A stretch of 64,000 nt of DNA, from the NCBI GenBank assembly GCA_943330915.2, contig CALQJO020000003.1, forward strand, positions 1 through 64,000, written 5' to 3'. This document shows, one piece after another, positions 27,233 through 37,600 of the stretch. The translations under genes were made by a program, and so were the position numbers. Position 1 is the stretch's first letter, and each line of letters opens with the position of its first letter. The notes beneath the pieces were generated by a model. The model was not told where the DNA came from and ran no database searches. It saw only the letters and a list, made by a program, of their open reading frames with translations. This DNA is from Rhodoferax sp. OV413 (GTDB taxonomy: Bacteria > Pseudomonadota > Gammaproteobacteria > Pseudomonadales > Pseudohongiellaceae).

Positions 27233-28701
27233 AACGCCGCACCTGCGCGTGTGACGCGCACCACTTCTTCTGGTGTGGTCATCCCCGCAGCCAGTTTCTC
27301 CAACGCATCTTCGCGCAGCGTTTTCATCCCCTCTCGGATAGCCTGTGCCCGAATCACATTGGCATCGGCTCCCACGGCAATTTCGTGGCGGATGGTATCG
27401 CTCATGACTAACAGCTCATAAAGTCCGATCCGACCCCGGTAACCCGTTTCACCACACCGCTCGCAGCCTGTGCCTTTGCGGGCCAACGGGTAATCCGATG
27501 CACTAACCTGCAGTACCTGTGCCTCATCCGGCGTCAAGGAGTGTAGCGTGGCACAATGATTACAAATTCTCCGAACCAGACGCTGCGCCTGAATACACAA
27601 TAGACTGGAGCTGATGAGATAGGACTCGACCCCCATGTCCTGCAGGCGCGTGATGGCCGCTGCAGCATCATTTGTGTGCAGGGTTGAAAACACCAGATGC
27701 CCGGTCAAAGCCGATTCAATCGCAATATCCGCAGTCTCGTGGTCGCGGATTTCACCCACCATGATCACGTCAGGATCCTGACGGACAATGGAGCGCAATC
27801 CAGCCGCAAAATTCAGTCCGATCGCCGCGTTCGCCTGTATCTGCGTCACACCTTCCAGTTGATACTCGACAGGATCTTCAACCGTAATGATTTTGCTGCG
27901 CTGGTTATTGATCTTCTCAAGGGTGGCGTAAAGCGTTGTTGTTTTTCCGCTGCCGGTAGGTCCGGTGATCAGAATCATGCCGTGAGGCTGGTTGATCAGG
28001 TTTTGATAGGTCGAGAGAATATTCTGCGGCATGCCCAGTTGCTGGAGGCTGACAGCAGTGTCGCTGCGATCGAGAATACGCAACACAATCGACTCTCCGT
28101 GGACACCCGGCAGTGTAGAGACTCGCATATCCAGATTTCTGGAGCCCAATCGATAGTCGATACGTCCATCCTGTGGCAGGCGCTTTTCACCGATATCCAG
28201 TCTTGCCATTAACTTCAGGCGCGATGCCACCGCCATACTAATTCTTGCCGGCAAGCGGTCAAGCCGCTGCATGATGCCATCCACCCGGCAACGTACATCC
28301 AGAAACTCTTCTCCCGGTTCAAAGTGAATATCGCTGGCATTCAGATCAAGCGCACGCGCAAACATATGGTTTACGAGGCGGATGATCGGAGCTTCTGATG
28401 CCAGATCCTTGAGCGCTTCATCGTCTTCGAAACCAGACACCATCAGATCATCAGCGCCAGCGTCGATGGTAGGCGAGAGCTCTGCACGCCAGTAGCGCAA
28501 TAACCGTTTAACTTCATCTGCCTGCGACGGCCGGAAGCGAACGTTTGCATCGATTACAAAGCGGATGCGACTGCGTAACTGACTATCCGGCAGGCTCTCG
28601 AAAACCAGTTCTCTTGACTGGGCAAAGTCTTGTGCAGGTGCGATGCCTGCTGGCTCCAGCAGCTGGGTGAAAACAGAGAGTGAAACCGGCGTATCTGTCA
28701 C
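27229..28701 (-). CDS. gspE: Type II secretion ATPase GspE
   Basis: Walker A TGPTGSGKTTTLYATL, Asp box ITVEDPVEYQLEGVTQIQ, Walker B DPDVIMVGEIRDHETA, CxxC zinc motif. Confidence 0.95.
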   Translation of the reverse strand: MTDTPVSLSVFTQLLEPAGIAPAQDFAQSRELVFESLPDSQLRSRIRFVIDANVRFRPSQADEVKRLLRYWRAELSPTIDAGADDLMVSGFEDDEALKDLASEAPIIRLVNHMFARALDLNASDIHFEPGEEFLDVRCRVDGIMQRLDRLPARISMAVASRLKLMARLDIGEKRLPQDGRIDYRLGSRNLDMRVSTLPGVHGESIVLRILDRSDTAVSLQQLGMPQNILSTYQNLINQPHGMILITGPTGSGKTTTLYATLEKINNQRSKIITVEDPVEYQLEGVTQIQANAAIGLNFAAGLRSIVRQDPDVIMVGEIRDHETADIAIESALTGHLVFSTLHTNDAAAAITRLQDMGVESYLISSSLLCIQAQRLVRRICNHCATLHSLTPDEAQVLQVSASDYPLARKGTGCERCGETGYRGRIGLYELLVMSDTIRHEIAVGADANVIRAQAIREGMKTLREDALEKLAAGMTTPEEVVRVTRAGAAL

Positions 28702-29327
28702 GACTCGTCCTCCGATGACACACTTGGCGGGATACGACTGAAACCGACGACGGTAATCTCACCGATGTATTGACTGCGGTTCCCGCGCAAATCAAAGCGG
28801 CTCACCCCCAAAAAGGGCTGCGACTGTTTTAACGCATTAAGGAAGCGCAATGTGCTGTTCTGATCTTCCAGCGCAAAGGACATGGTTTGCTCTACCATCA
28901 ACCATTCAGCCGAAATGCTGGTTTCTGCAAGGCTGACGGAGGTGATCATTACGCCGTTTTCAGCACCAATTTCGCGGGCCTGCCTTTGTATGGCTGCCGC
29001 CAGCAGCGCTGAAGAATCTGCGAGAAACAGGCTCGACTCTAGCGGTGGCAGACGCTGCTCTACATCAGCGCTGCGCTGCGCCCAGTCGGGAGCACTGCTG
29101 ATCAGCCGCTGCTCTCTCTCAATATCTGCGCGCAGACCGTCCAACTGCTGACCGCGTGAATCATAGAAATTCAACAACGCGGGCAGGCCATTGGTGAGCA
29201 AAAATATGACCGCAACAAACAACGCCAAAACCAGAATGCGTTTTTCTCTGGTTTCCAACGGACGACGCAGCCCAATATCTGGCATTTTTTTCATCAGTGA
29301 CATCAGCGTGGCTCCGGGAAATGCCAT
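28698..29327 (-). CDS. gspM: Type II secretion protein GspM-like
   Basis: N-terminal RPLETREKRILVLALFVAVIFLL TM anchor plus ferredoxin-like C-terminus; position between L and E. Start may be ATG 29303. Confidence 0.75.
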   Translation of the reverse strand: MAFPGATLMSLMKKMPDIGLRRPLETREKRILVLALFVAVIFLLTNGLPALLNFYDSRGQQLDGLRADIEREQRLISSAPDWAQRSADVEQRLPPLESSLFLADSSALLAAAIQRQAREIGAENGVMITSVSLAETSISAEWLMVEQTMSFALEDQNSTLRFLNALKQSQPFLGVSRFDLRGNRSQYIGEITVVGFSRIPPSVSSEDES

Positions 29328-30700
29328 TCGCGATACGCAGAAAAGTTCACTGTGCTTAATCTCAGGTCGATGAAGTAGCGATTGTTATTGGTGGCGCGCG
29401 CAAAATCCACTTCGGTAAACATCGGATTCTGTTCCAGCTGCTCCAGAATATTCTGGGGATCAGGGCTTTCTCCTTCGATACTTAACAATCCCTCATCCAG
29501 CGCGAATGCACTCAGTAATCCCGGATTGATCACTGGCTGCAGCGTCTGCAATACCAGGCCAACATCCTGCTCGGGAAACTCATTAAAGGTCCCCCAATCA
29601 TTTTCAAAGTCCCGCACCACCGCCTGATCTGCACGCGCAGCTAATGACTGCTCTTGCACGCGATCAAGTTCGGCATTAAGGCGAAACAACTGAAACGACT
29701 GCCAGACAAACGGCAAACTGACGGCCAGTACTGCGGCGGCGGCCACTTTAAGCAGCTCTTTTCGCAACTTGCCTTGCTCTAGCTGATGGCGTGCAGACAA
29801 CGCGGCTTCGGGGAAAACGCCGGCAGCAGCCAGGCTTGCCAATTTGCCAGACTGACCGGGGAGATGGCCGGACTTAAACGGGTTGTATCGGAGATAATCG
29901 GCGGCAGCACGCAGTAGCAGGATGTTCTGCGCCGGGAAATCTGCGCCGCGCTCCTGAAGAAACGTCTGGTACACCTCAGGCTGCACACGATCACTTGCCG
30001 AACATTGGATACACGTCATCAATCCGTGCCGGTTGTGTTGGAACACCGTGGTGAGCTGTTGATCTTCATCCTCTATCGCGGACAAGGACTGAACTGACGC
30101 GCCGTTATCCGCAACTGAACTCATTAACTGTTCGGCAAACAGTGCCAGCCTCGGCACCACAGAGGCAAGGAATATCCTTTTTGATGAAAATGCCTTAAAT
30201 AGGCTTTCGGTTCGCTCTGTCGGCAGCCAGGCAGCCAGGCCGGCTGACACTAAAGATATCGCCTGTTGTTGACCAGGTATAAACCCGACATTCAGTGTTT
30301 TCTCAAATTCCGGCAATACTGTCATTGCCTGCAACTGTAATGCAGAACGTTGCAGATCCAGGCCGGCTGGGGGCAGGGTTGTTTCGCTGATATAAAATTC
30401 TGAGGGTGGTAACAGTAAGATGCACACTTTTTCTGTTTGTGCGCTGTCCATCAGCAGCGAGGCAGCAGCTTCTGCCAACTCAGTCGCAGAAAAAGCACCA
30501 TGCGTGATTGAACTGATTTCCGAGTCTGATTCAGAGCGGGATACCTGGGTGGAGCGTCCACTGTGCAGATCTACCATCTGATCTTCAAACAACAGGAGTG
30601 CGACATTGACCTTGTTCGCCATCGAAACACACACGTTTGCATGTCGGGCAAAACTGCCACGCAGCTCCTGCAGCTTCTCGCTTACTGTGCTCAAATGCAT
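29303..30700 (-). CDS. gspL: Type II secretion protein GspL-like
   Basis: 465 aa; actin-like cytoplasmic region, single TM (LKVAAAAVLAVSLPFVWQSFQ), periplasmic domain; first gene of operon. Confidence 0.78.
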   Translation of the reverse strand: MHLSTVSEKLQELRGSFARHANVCVSMANKVNVALLLFEDQMVDLHSGRSTQVSRSESDSEISSITHGAFSATELAEAAASLLMDSAQTEKVCILLLPPSEFYISETTLPPAGLDLQRSALQLQAMTVLPEFEKTLNVGFIPGQQQAISLVSAGLAAWLPTERTESLFKAFSSKRIFLASVVPRLALFAEQLMSSVADNGASVQSLSAIEDEDQQLTTVFQHNRHGLMTCIQCSASDRVQPEVYQTFLQERGADFPAQNILLLRAAADYLRYNPFKSGHLPGQSGKLASLAAAGVFPEAALSARHQLEQGKLRKELLKVAAAAVLAVSLPFVWQSFQLFRLNAELDRVQEQSLAARADQAVVRDFENDWGTFNEFPEQDVGLVLQTLQPVINPGLLSAFALDEGLLSIEGESPDPQNILEQLEQNPMFTEVDFARATNNNRYFIDLRLSTVNFSAYREWHFPEPR

Positions 30701-31006
30701 TGAGTGATCCCTGTTATTTTTGCTGCACGATGCCGGATTATACGCAGAACAAGACCCGGATTGTTTTGCTGATCACGAGTCAGGCGTCGCGCTACAGGGC
30801 AGTAAGACGCCTTCTTGTGGAGAAAAGTTTGACCTGCCGTTAACGATCATTGTGCACAGGATTGCGCCCATTTCCCTTGCCTCTGTTAAAGAGCCTTGTC
30901 CGCTCTGTCAAAAATGGGATTGCGGACTGTCCTTTCGCATGGCTTCCTCTTTCAGAGCGCTGAATTGTGGTCTTGATACCCTGAATCTGCGTGTGGATCG
31001 TGCCAT

Positions 31007-31586
31007 CTAATTCTGCCTCTGCAGCAGAATTTGCTCAAGGATGGCGACAACGTCATACCAGTTTAATCCTTTAATCACGCTGCGCCTGATCGACTCCCTT
31101 TCGATGAGTTCTGGCCCAACCTGCCGAGATGAAAATTTGCTGTTGTCTTCGGGCTGGAGGGGCAACTCCTGTCGCAGTCCATTGTTCAGGCCAACAGACA
31201 TGGACGCATTTACCACATTATCGTGGCTGCTTTTGTTTCTCTCGACAGACGCATTGATTATATCAGCGGGGTGCACGGACTTTTCAGGCGGCTACGGCAG
31301 TTCAGAGAGTTCAGTGTTTGTGTTCTCGAATGCGTGACTGTTCGATTTGTTCGAGCAGTCTTTCAAGACCAGCCTCCCGATCATCGCCACGAAGGCTCGC
31401 GCGAAGAACTGCCAACTGCTTATCGAGTCGCAGGTCGTGGCCGGCCAGACTCTCGCCGAAAACACCATGCCTGAGAAGTTTAATGCGGGCGGTTAAGGAT
31501 TTGTCACTAATTTCATGCTCTTCAAGAGCATCAAGAAATTTGAGCTTCCAGCGCTGCGCCTATTCATCCGGCATTCGCTGAACCAT
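31007..31586 (-). pseudogene. Decayed/truncated diguanylate cyclase (DgcH-like) N-terminal remnant; no GGDEF domain
   Basis: Reverse-strand reading: MVQRMPDE*AQRWKLKFLDALEEHEISDKSLTARIKLLRHGVFGESLAGHDLRLDKQLAVLRASLRGDDREAGLERLLEQIEQSRIREHKH* then shifted frame ...RSVIKGLNWYDVVAILEQILLQRQN*. In-frame TAG at 31560-31562, TGA at 31311-31313, continuation in another frame. Confidence 0.7.
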
Positions 31587-31650
31587 GAGCCTCCAACCCT
31601 GATTGAATACTACGCCGGCCGATCAAAGTGATCTGCCGGCGCATCTAAAA

Positions 31651-32295
31651 TCAGCGCGCAGCTCGCTCCCTTGCGACCAGAAAATCGACGATGGTAAGCA
31701 TGTCCTGCTGCGTTGTTACCGCATCATTGGTTGTTACTAGATACTTGCCGTTGACAATCACATTCGGCGTGCTGCGTATCTGGTAGTCACTCATGCGTTG
31801 CTCCGCCTGGTTGACCTTGGTCTGAACGGGGAAGGAATTAAATGCTCGTAAAAAATCTTCTTCACCTACACCGTGGAGCGCAAACATATCAGCAAGCTGT
31901 CGCTCATTCTGCAAGCGATTGTTCTCAAGGTTAATCGCTTCAAATATCGGTGTATGAACTTTATCGACCACGTTCAGGCTTTCTGCTGTGTAATACGCTT
32001 GAGCATGTATCTTCATCATCTCATTCCAGATAGCTGGAAAACGCAGGTAATCAACGTCGTCATCGGCATTGTGCGCCCAGTCGTCTACCAATGGCTGAAA
32101 GCGGAAACAGTGCCCACATCCATACCAGAATACTTCCAGCACTTCGATCTTCTCAGGATTATTGGTCCTGACTGCTGCGGGCAGTTCCTCAAAGTGGGTT
32201 CCGGCAACATACAGCGCCGGTTGTGCCTGAAGGTTCGATGCCATGAACGACAGCATTACTGCAGCGCCAGCATACTTGATTATTGATTTGATCAT
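31651..32295 (-). CDS. dsbA: Thiol:disulfide interchange protein DsbA
   Basis: Thioredoxin-fold EVFWYGCGHCFRFQP, cis-Pro STPNVIVNGKY, signal peptide. Confidence 0.93.
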   Translation of the reverse strand: MIKSIIKYAGAAVMLSFMASNLQAQPALYVAGTHFEELPAAVRTNNPEKIEVLEVFWYGCGHCFRFQPLVDDWAHNADDDVDYLRFPAIWNEMMKIHAQAYYTAESLNVVDKVHTPIFEAINLENNRLQNERQLADMFALHGVGEEDFLRAFNSFPVQTKVNQAEQRMSDYQIRSTPNVIVNGKYLVTTNDAVTTQQDMLTIVDFLVARERAAR

Positions 32296-32371
32296 TGTCG
32301 TCTCTCCGATTCGGTTCCTGTAGCGCCAGTAGACCGCGTCCAGACTGAATATTTGCTGAACGCGGAGGTAA

Positions 32372-32983
32372 TTAATTCAGACCGGAAATATAACTCGCCA
32401 GCGCTTCTATTTCAGCGTCTGTGAGGCGTTCGGCCACAATACGCATTGGCGCAGAGTCGCCATCGTTGTTACGGGTGCCAGAGCGAAATGCTTTCATCTG
32501 GGTCAAAATGTACTCCGCATGCTGGCCACCGAGTGCAGGAAAACCGGCTTGGGCAACGCCACTGCCATCAGGTGAGTGACACGCTGAACAAGCAGCAACT
32601 CCCAGCTCTTCAACTCCTCCTCTGTAAATACGCTGGCCTAACTCGATCAAATCAGGATTTGCACCGTTGACGGTAACTTCCTTCGACGCATAGAACGCAG
32701 CGATATCTGCAAGATCCTGATCATTAAAATTATCAAGCAGTCCCGTCATCATCGCAATCGAGCGGGCGCCGGACTTAACGTCCAGCAATTGTTTTAATGT
32801 GTATCGCTCATTCTGTCCTGCCAACTTTGGATTGCTGCCAATGGCACTATTGCCATCTGCCCCATGGCACGCTGCGCATACCGCGACTTTACTTTCGCCT
32901 GCTGTTGGGTCGCCATCAGCGTAGACATTTAAGCTGGTGACAGCCATAAGAATTGACGCCAGAGAAAACACTAGTCTTTTCAT
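32372..32983 (-). CDS. Cytochrome c4 (diheme)
   Basis: Two CxxCH motifs (CAACHG, CSACHS); signal peptide MKRLVFSLASILMAVTSLNVYA; start trimmed to ATG 32983. Confidence 0.93.
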   Translation of the reverse strand: MKRLVFSLASILMAVTSLNVYADGDPTAGESKVAVCAACHGADGNSAIGSNPKLAGQNERYTLKQLLDVKSGARSIAMMTGLLDNFNDQDLADIAAFYASKEVTVNGANPDLIELGQRIYRGGVEELGVAACSACHSPDGSGVAQAGFPALGGQHAEYILTQMKAFRSGTRNNDGDSAPMRIVAERLTDAEIEALASYISGLN

Positions 32984-33175
32984 GGAGAATCGTAGTTCCT
33001 GAACAGTGTATAAAACAGTATTTGAGTTACTTGGCAATCCCGATTGCTTTGCTGAGAGAGCGGAGAAACGGGACGCAGCGGCGGCAGAGTATATCACAGC
33101 TACTTAAGTTGTGTAGGCGCACTCTCAGAGGAATCACTGGCTTAGGCTATAGACGCTCCGGTAGAATGCCGCGCT

Positions 33176-33775
33176 ATGAATTATCAGAATGCAAAATTTG
33201 TCATCAGTGCCGCAAAACTGAGCGGCTGCCCGCTGGACAGCCTGAAAGAAGTCGCTTTTGCCGGACGCTCCAATGCAGGTAAATCCAGTGCGATCAACAC
33301 ACTTACACGTCAGGGCCAGCTCGCACGCGCCAGTAAAACGCCAGGTCGTACACAGCTGATCAATTTTTTTATGGTGGCAGAGGGCAGGTACCTGGTTGAT
33401 CTGCCAGGTTACGGCTATGCAAAAGTACCTTTGGCCGTCAAGGATAACTGGCAAGTCCACCTCGAACACTACCTGAACAAGCGTGAAGCATTGGCCGGCT
33501 TGGTTCTGGTTACGGATATCCGCCATGTGTTCAAGGATTTCGATTTGATGATGATCGACTGGGCACGGAATAATCAGGTTCCGCTTCACATCATTCTGAC
33601 CAAGTCAGACAAGCTCAAACGCGGCGCGATTCAGGACTCTCTGCGGGCTGCCCGGGATGTTATCAAAGACATCCCGATGGCGACCGTGCAGGAGTTTTCC
33701 TCTCTGAAAAATATTGGAGTTGATGCGCTGTCCGGAAAATTAGACACTTGGCTGAATACCGCAGAATCTCAGTGA
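33176..33775 (+). CDS. engB: Ribosome biogenesis GTP-binding protein YihA/YsxC/EngB
   Basis: VAFAGRSNAGKSSAINTL, TPGRTQLINFF, DLPGYGYAKV, LTKSDKLKRG. Confidence 0.96.
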   Translation: MNYQNAKFVISAAKLSGCPLDSLKEVAFAGRSNAGKSSAINTLTRQGQLARASKTPGRTQLINFFMVAEGRYLVDLPGYGYAKVPLAVKDNWQVHLEHYLNKREALAGLVLVTDIRHVFKDFDLMMIDWARNNQVPLHIILTKSDKLKRGAIQDSLRAARDVIKDIPMATVQEFSSLKNIGVDALSGKLDTWLNTAESQ

Positions 33776-36501
33776 GCCTTATCCCAATTTGAGCCAACGC
33801 CAATATCAACAACAAGCGGCACACCAAGAGCTGCAGCACTGACCATTCGAAAACGCACACCCTCTGCCAACAAACCAACATCCTGCTCACTGACCTCAAA
33901 CACCAACTCATCATGAACCTGTAATACCAGTCGTGCGTCGAGTGACGCAGACTGCAGCCAATGATCAATATCAACCATTGCCTGTTTGATAATGTCAGCT
34001 GCCGTACCCTGCATCGGAGCGTTGATTGCGGTTCGTTGCGCTGCTTTTCTCAGCATCCCGTTGCCGGCCCTGATATCAGGCAAATACAGTCTGCGTCCAA
34101 ACAGGGTTTCTACATATCCCTGCTCTTCTGCTTGTTCACGTGTCTTTTCCATATAATCGTACACACCAGGGTACCGCTCGAAATAGCGGTCTACATACTC
34201 TTGAGCATCATGTCTGTCGATGCCGAGCTGTTTTGCAAGACCAAAGGCTGACATTCCATAGATCAGTCCGAAGTTAATGGCCTTTGCACGCCGTCGCTGC
34301 TCCGAGGTTACCTCCGCAACAGGAACCCCAAACACCTCGGCTGCCGTGGCTCTATGCACATCCTGAGCATTTGCAAACGCAGCCAATAAGCCGGCATCCT
34401 GTGACAGGTGCGCCATGATCCGCAACTCGACCTGTGAGTAATCAGCCGCGAGCAGCTTATAGCCGGGCGCCGCAACAAATGCCTGACGTATCTTTCGTCC
34501 TTCGCCGCTACGAATTGGAATATTCTGCAGATTAGGCTCTGTTGAGGATAGACGACCGGTAGCGGCTACCGCCTGCTGAAAGCAAGAGTGAATACGGCCC
34601 GTAGTGCGATTGATCTCCAATGGTAGTTTATCGGTGTAAGTAGACTTTAGTTTGCTTAAACCACGATGTTCCATGATCAAATTGGGTAATTCAAAGTCCA
34701 GAGCCAATTCCTGCAGAATCGGTTCTGCGGTTGAAGGCTGGCCCGTTGGCGTTTTTTTCAGAATAGGCAGTTTCAGCTTATCGTACAAAATAGCCTGCAG
34801 TTGCTTAGGCGAACCCAAGTTAAAACTTTCACCTGCCAGCAAATAGACCTCCTGCTCAAGTTCTCCCAGGCGCGCAGCCAGTGCAATCGATTGTTGATGC
34901 AACATCTCAGGATCGATGGCAATTCCGTGTCGCTCCATTTTTTGCAATACCGGACTTAGTGCCTGCTCGTAGTACCTGAACAAACCTGCCAATTCACCAG
35001 TCTTACTTAGCTCGTCGGCCAACTTCAGATGTAGTCTGCCGACGATATCGGCCTGAGGGGCAAGATACGCCATCGCCGCTTCCGGTGAAGACTGTGTCAG
35101 CGCCAGTTTCTGCCTGCCCGCACCAATCAAACTCTGTATTTGTGGGATCTGAATCGAAAGATAGTGCTCACTCACACTTGTAATGCTGTGGTCGCCTACA
35201 ATGGAGTTGATCACGTAGGAAGCCAGATGTGTGTCAAAGCGCCAGCCACTGACAAGAATCCCGTGGTTCTGCAAAACATGGCTGACATGTTTGTTGTTGT
35301 GCGCAACTTTTCGGACGTCAGGGTCTTCAAGTATCGGTTTCAACAGGGCGAGACAGACCCGACGATCAAGTGTTGAGGGCGAATCGAGACTGTCATGATC
35401 AAGCGCCAGATAAACAGCCTCACCTGGCGACCAGCTCATCGCCAGCCCGATTACCTTGGAAAGCATAAAGTGCTCGCCGGTATCGAGCACAGCAATAGAT
35501 AGCTGATGTCGATTTTTGATGTGCTTGATGCAGTCCCGCAAATCCTGTTCCGAGGTTACGACCCGATAGTTTTGAGTTGTTGTATTCCACTGATTATCCG
35601 GAGTTACTTCTACTGACGCTGGCTCTTCAGCCGAGTGTTCGACACCCTGGCTTTCAAGCTCTTTGATCCAACCACGAAATTCCAGCTCGGAAAAAAGCGC
35701 GAGCATTTGAGATTTGTCTTCCACGCCGGGAATCAATTCCTGCAATGAAACATCAAGGGCTACATCAAGTTTGATTGTCGCCAGTTCGTAAGACAGCCTC
35801 AATGAATCCAGATTTTCACGCAGCTTTTCGCCTATTTTCCCGGCAACAGAATCGGCGTTGGCAATAACACCCCCCATGGAACCAAATTCCTGCAACCATT
35901 TGACTGCTGTTTTGGGGCCGACACCCGGCACGCCTGGAATATTGTCAACTTTGTCCCCGGTAAGAGCCAGAAAGTCCACAATACGAGAGGGCGGCAAACC
36001 AAACTTTACTTCCACTCCTGCAGGATCAAGTCGCTCACTTGTCATCGTGTTGATCAGCGTCACGTGCTGATTGACCAGTTGCGCCAAATCCTTATCACCC
36101 GTGGAAATCAGGGTATCTCGCTGTTGCTCAAGCGCCTGCGCGGCAAGAGTGCCAATAACATCATCCGCCTCAACTCCCGGCACCACCAAAAGCGGCAGCC
36201 CCATAGCCCGAATAATTTTGTGGATGGGCTCTATCTGACTGCGCAGATCATCCGGCATTGGCGGCCGATGAGCCTTATATTCCCTATAGATTTCGTTGCG
36301 GAATGTGTCCCCTTTGGCATCGAAGACTACCGCCACAGGGCTCTGCGGATACTCCTTCTTGAGGCTGCGGATCATGCTGATCACGCCCTTTATCGCTCCA
36401 GTAGCTTGCCCTTTGCTATTCAGCAAGGGTGGTAACGCATGATAGGCTCGAAACAGATAAGAGGATCCATCAATCAGGATCAGGGGGCTTGTCGATGCCA
36501 T
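33769..36501 (-). CDS. polA: DNA polymerase I
   Basis: 910 aa; 5'-nuclease domain, degenerate 3'-exonuclease region, polymerase motifs DYSQVELRIMAHLS, RRAKAINFGLIYGMS, QVHDELVFEV. Confidence 0.97.
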   Translation of the reverse strand: MASTSPLILIDGSSYLFRAYHALPPLLNSKGQATGAIKGVISMIRSLKKEYPQSPVAVVFDAKGDTFRNEIYREYKAHRPPMPDDLRSQIEPIHKIIRAMGLPLLVVPGVEADDVIGTLAAQALEQQRDTLISTGDKDLAQLVNQHVTLINTMTSERLDPAGVEVKFGLPPSRIVDFLALTGDKVDNIPGVPGVGPKTAVKWLQEFGSMGGVIANADSVAGKIGEKLRENLDSLRLSYELATIKLDVALDVSLQELIPGVEDKSQMLALFSELEFRGWIKELESQGVEHSAEEPASVEVTPDNQWNTTTQNYRVVTSEQDLRDCIKHIKNRHQLSIAVLDTGEHFMLSKVIGLAMSWSPGEAVYLALDHDSLDSPSTLDRRVCLALLKPILEDPDVRKVAHNNKHVSHVLQNHGILVSGWRFDTHLASYVINSIVGDHSITSVSEHYLSIQIPQIQSLIGAGRQKLALTQSSPEAAMAYLAPQADIVGRLHLKLADELSKTGELAGLFRYYEQALSPVLQKMERHGIAIDPEMLHQQSIALAARLGELEQEVYLLAGESFNLGSPKQLQAILYDKLKLPILKKTPTGQPSTAEPILQELALDFELPNLIMEHRGLSKLKSTYTDKLPLEINRTTGRIHSCFQQAVAATGRLSSTEPNLQNIPIRSGEGRKIRQAFVAAPGYKLLAADYSQVELRIMAHLSQDAGLLAAFANAQDVHRATAAEVFGVPVAEVTSEQRRRAKAINFGLIYGMSAFGLAKQLGIDRHDAQEYVDRYFERYPGVYDYMEKTREQAEEQGYVETLFGRRLYLPDIRAGNGMLRKAAQRTAINAPMQGTAADIIKQAMVDIDHWLQSASLDARLVLQVHDELVFEVSEQDVGLLAEGVRFRMVSAAALGVPLVVDIGVGSNWDKAH

Positions 36502-36542
36502 AAGGGACGTCCGTGCTGAACTTTAATTGGCCAAGGATCAGA

Positions 36543-37508
36543 TTACTGATCAAAACACTGCCGGAAGGCGTTTGCGAGGTTTCCAATTAACTGTATATAA
36601 GCGGTGGGCCCTGAGGTCAAGCCTTGCCCTGTTGTATCTGCCTTTATCCTGTCGATTTCTTTTGTTCCAACAATAGTATCTATAGTTGCGGACTGAGAGG
36701 TCACATCCTCCATGAGGCAGCCGATTGACCTTTCATTGACAGCTTCACGAAGTGCCAGCATGTGCCGGACGCCTGGCTGAATATCTTCGCTTCCGACAAA
36801 TACTACATCATGACGAAGTCCAAACTGCCTTTCAAAATAGCGGAATGCGTCATGATAAACAGCGTATTTGGCCACGTTTGGTTTTGAAAACACGCTGACC
36901 AGTTCGAGTTCCAGCCTATCCAATTGTGCTTCGAAATCAGTAAGATTTCGCAAATACCTTTCACCGGAATCAGGATCAATTGTGATCAACTGTTGGAATA
37001 TTGCCTTTGCAATCACACGACCATTTCTGGTATCAAGCCACACATGAGGATCTATGTCCTTCCCATCAATATGTTGATGCCCGGCATGAGAGCCCTCCAT
37101 CGGCACTATCATTTCGACATTGTCTTCCAGATCATAGCCAGAGTGATGCACTATCAACCCCGGAATAGAGAGCACCTGCAGCACTTGTTTGCCGGGGGTT
37201 TGCTGTTCGATCGCATCAACAAGATACGTTTCCAGTTCAGGGCCTACCCAGATCAGTAATTCTGACTGATCTATGGTTCTTACACTCGACGGGCGAATCA
37301 CAAAGTGATGATAAGATTGTGCTGATGGAATAAGTACTTCTGGCTGGGTATTGCCCTCAGTGATTGCACTGGCAATCATTTGCAAGGGTTTTATAGACGC
37401 AACAACGCGCACCTCCGCGGACAGAGGCGTACTTGAAAATAAAGATACAACGCTGATAACCACAGCAAAGGTAGTGAGACGAATCATTGTAAATTTTGTC
37501 TTTTGCAT
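36543..37508 (-). CDS. znuA: Zinc ABC transporter substrate-binding protein ZnuA
   Basis: Signal peptide, VVASIKPLQMIASAITEG, YHHFVIRPSS, DPHVWLDTRNG metal site; divergent from znuC. Confidence 0.92.
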   Translation of the reverse strand: MQKTKFTMIRLTTFAVVISVVSLFSSTPLSAEVRVVASIKPLQMIASAITEGNTQPEVLIPSAQSYHHFVIRPSSVRTIDQSELLIWVGPELETYLVDAIEQQTPGKQVLQVLSIPGLIVHHSGYDLEDNVEMIVPMEGSHAGHQHIDGKDIDPHVWLDTRNGRVIAKAIFQQLITIDPDSGERYLRNLTDFEAQLDRLELELVSVFSKPNVAKYAVYHDAFRYFERQFGLRHDVVFVGSEDIQPGVRHMLALREAVNERSIGCLMEDVTSQSATIDTIVGTKEIDRIKADTTGQGLTSGPTAYIQLIGNLANAFRQCFDQ

Positions 37509-37531
37509 GAAATGTTATGATATACCATTTT
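37509..37531. promoter_or_regulatory. Zur box in znuA-znuC intergenic region
   Basis: gaaatgttatgatataccatttt closely matches the gammaproteobacterial Zur palindrome GAAATGTTATAATATAACATTTC; adjoins the znuA start codon. Confidence 0.8.
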
Positions 37532-37600
37532 TTTGATGATCACTATCCTGAAAATTCGAGAGCAGCCGGAAAGCCATGACATACGCGGAAATAATCAACA

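Noticed and set aside
30720-31010. 96-aa plus-strand ORF with CPLCQKWDC motif
   Set aside because: Zinc-ribbon-like spacing is tempting, but the ORF spans the gspL upstream region next to the pseudogene, has no recognisable family and could be chance.
31318-31581. Plus-strand ORF of 87 aa
   Set aside because: Antisense to the diguanylate cyclase remnant, whose reverse-strand frame shows real family similarity.
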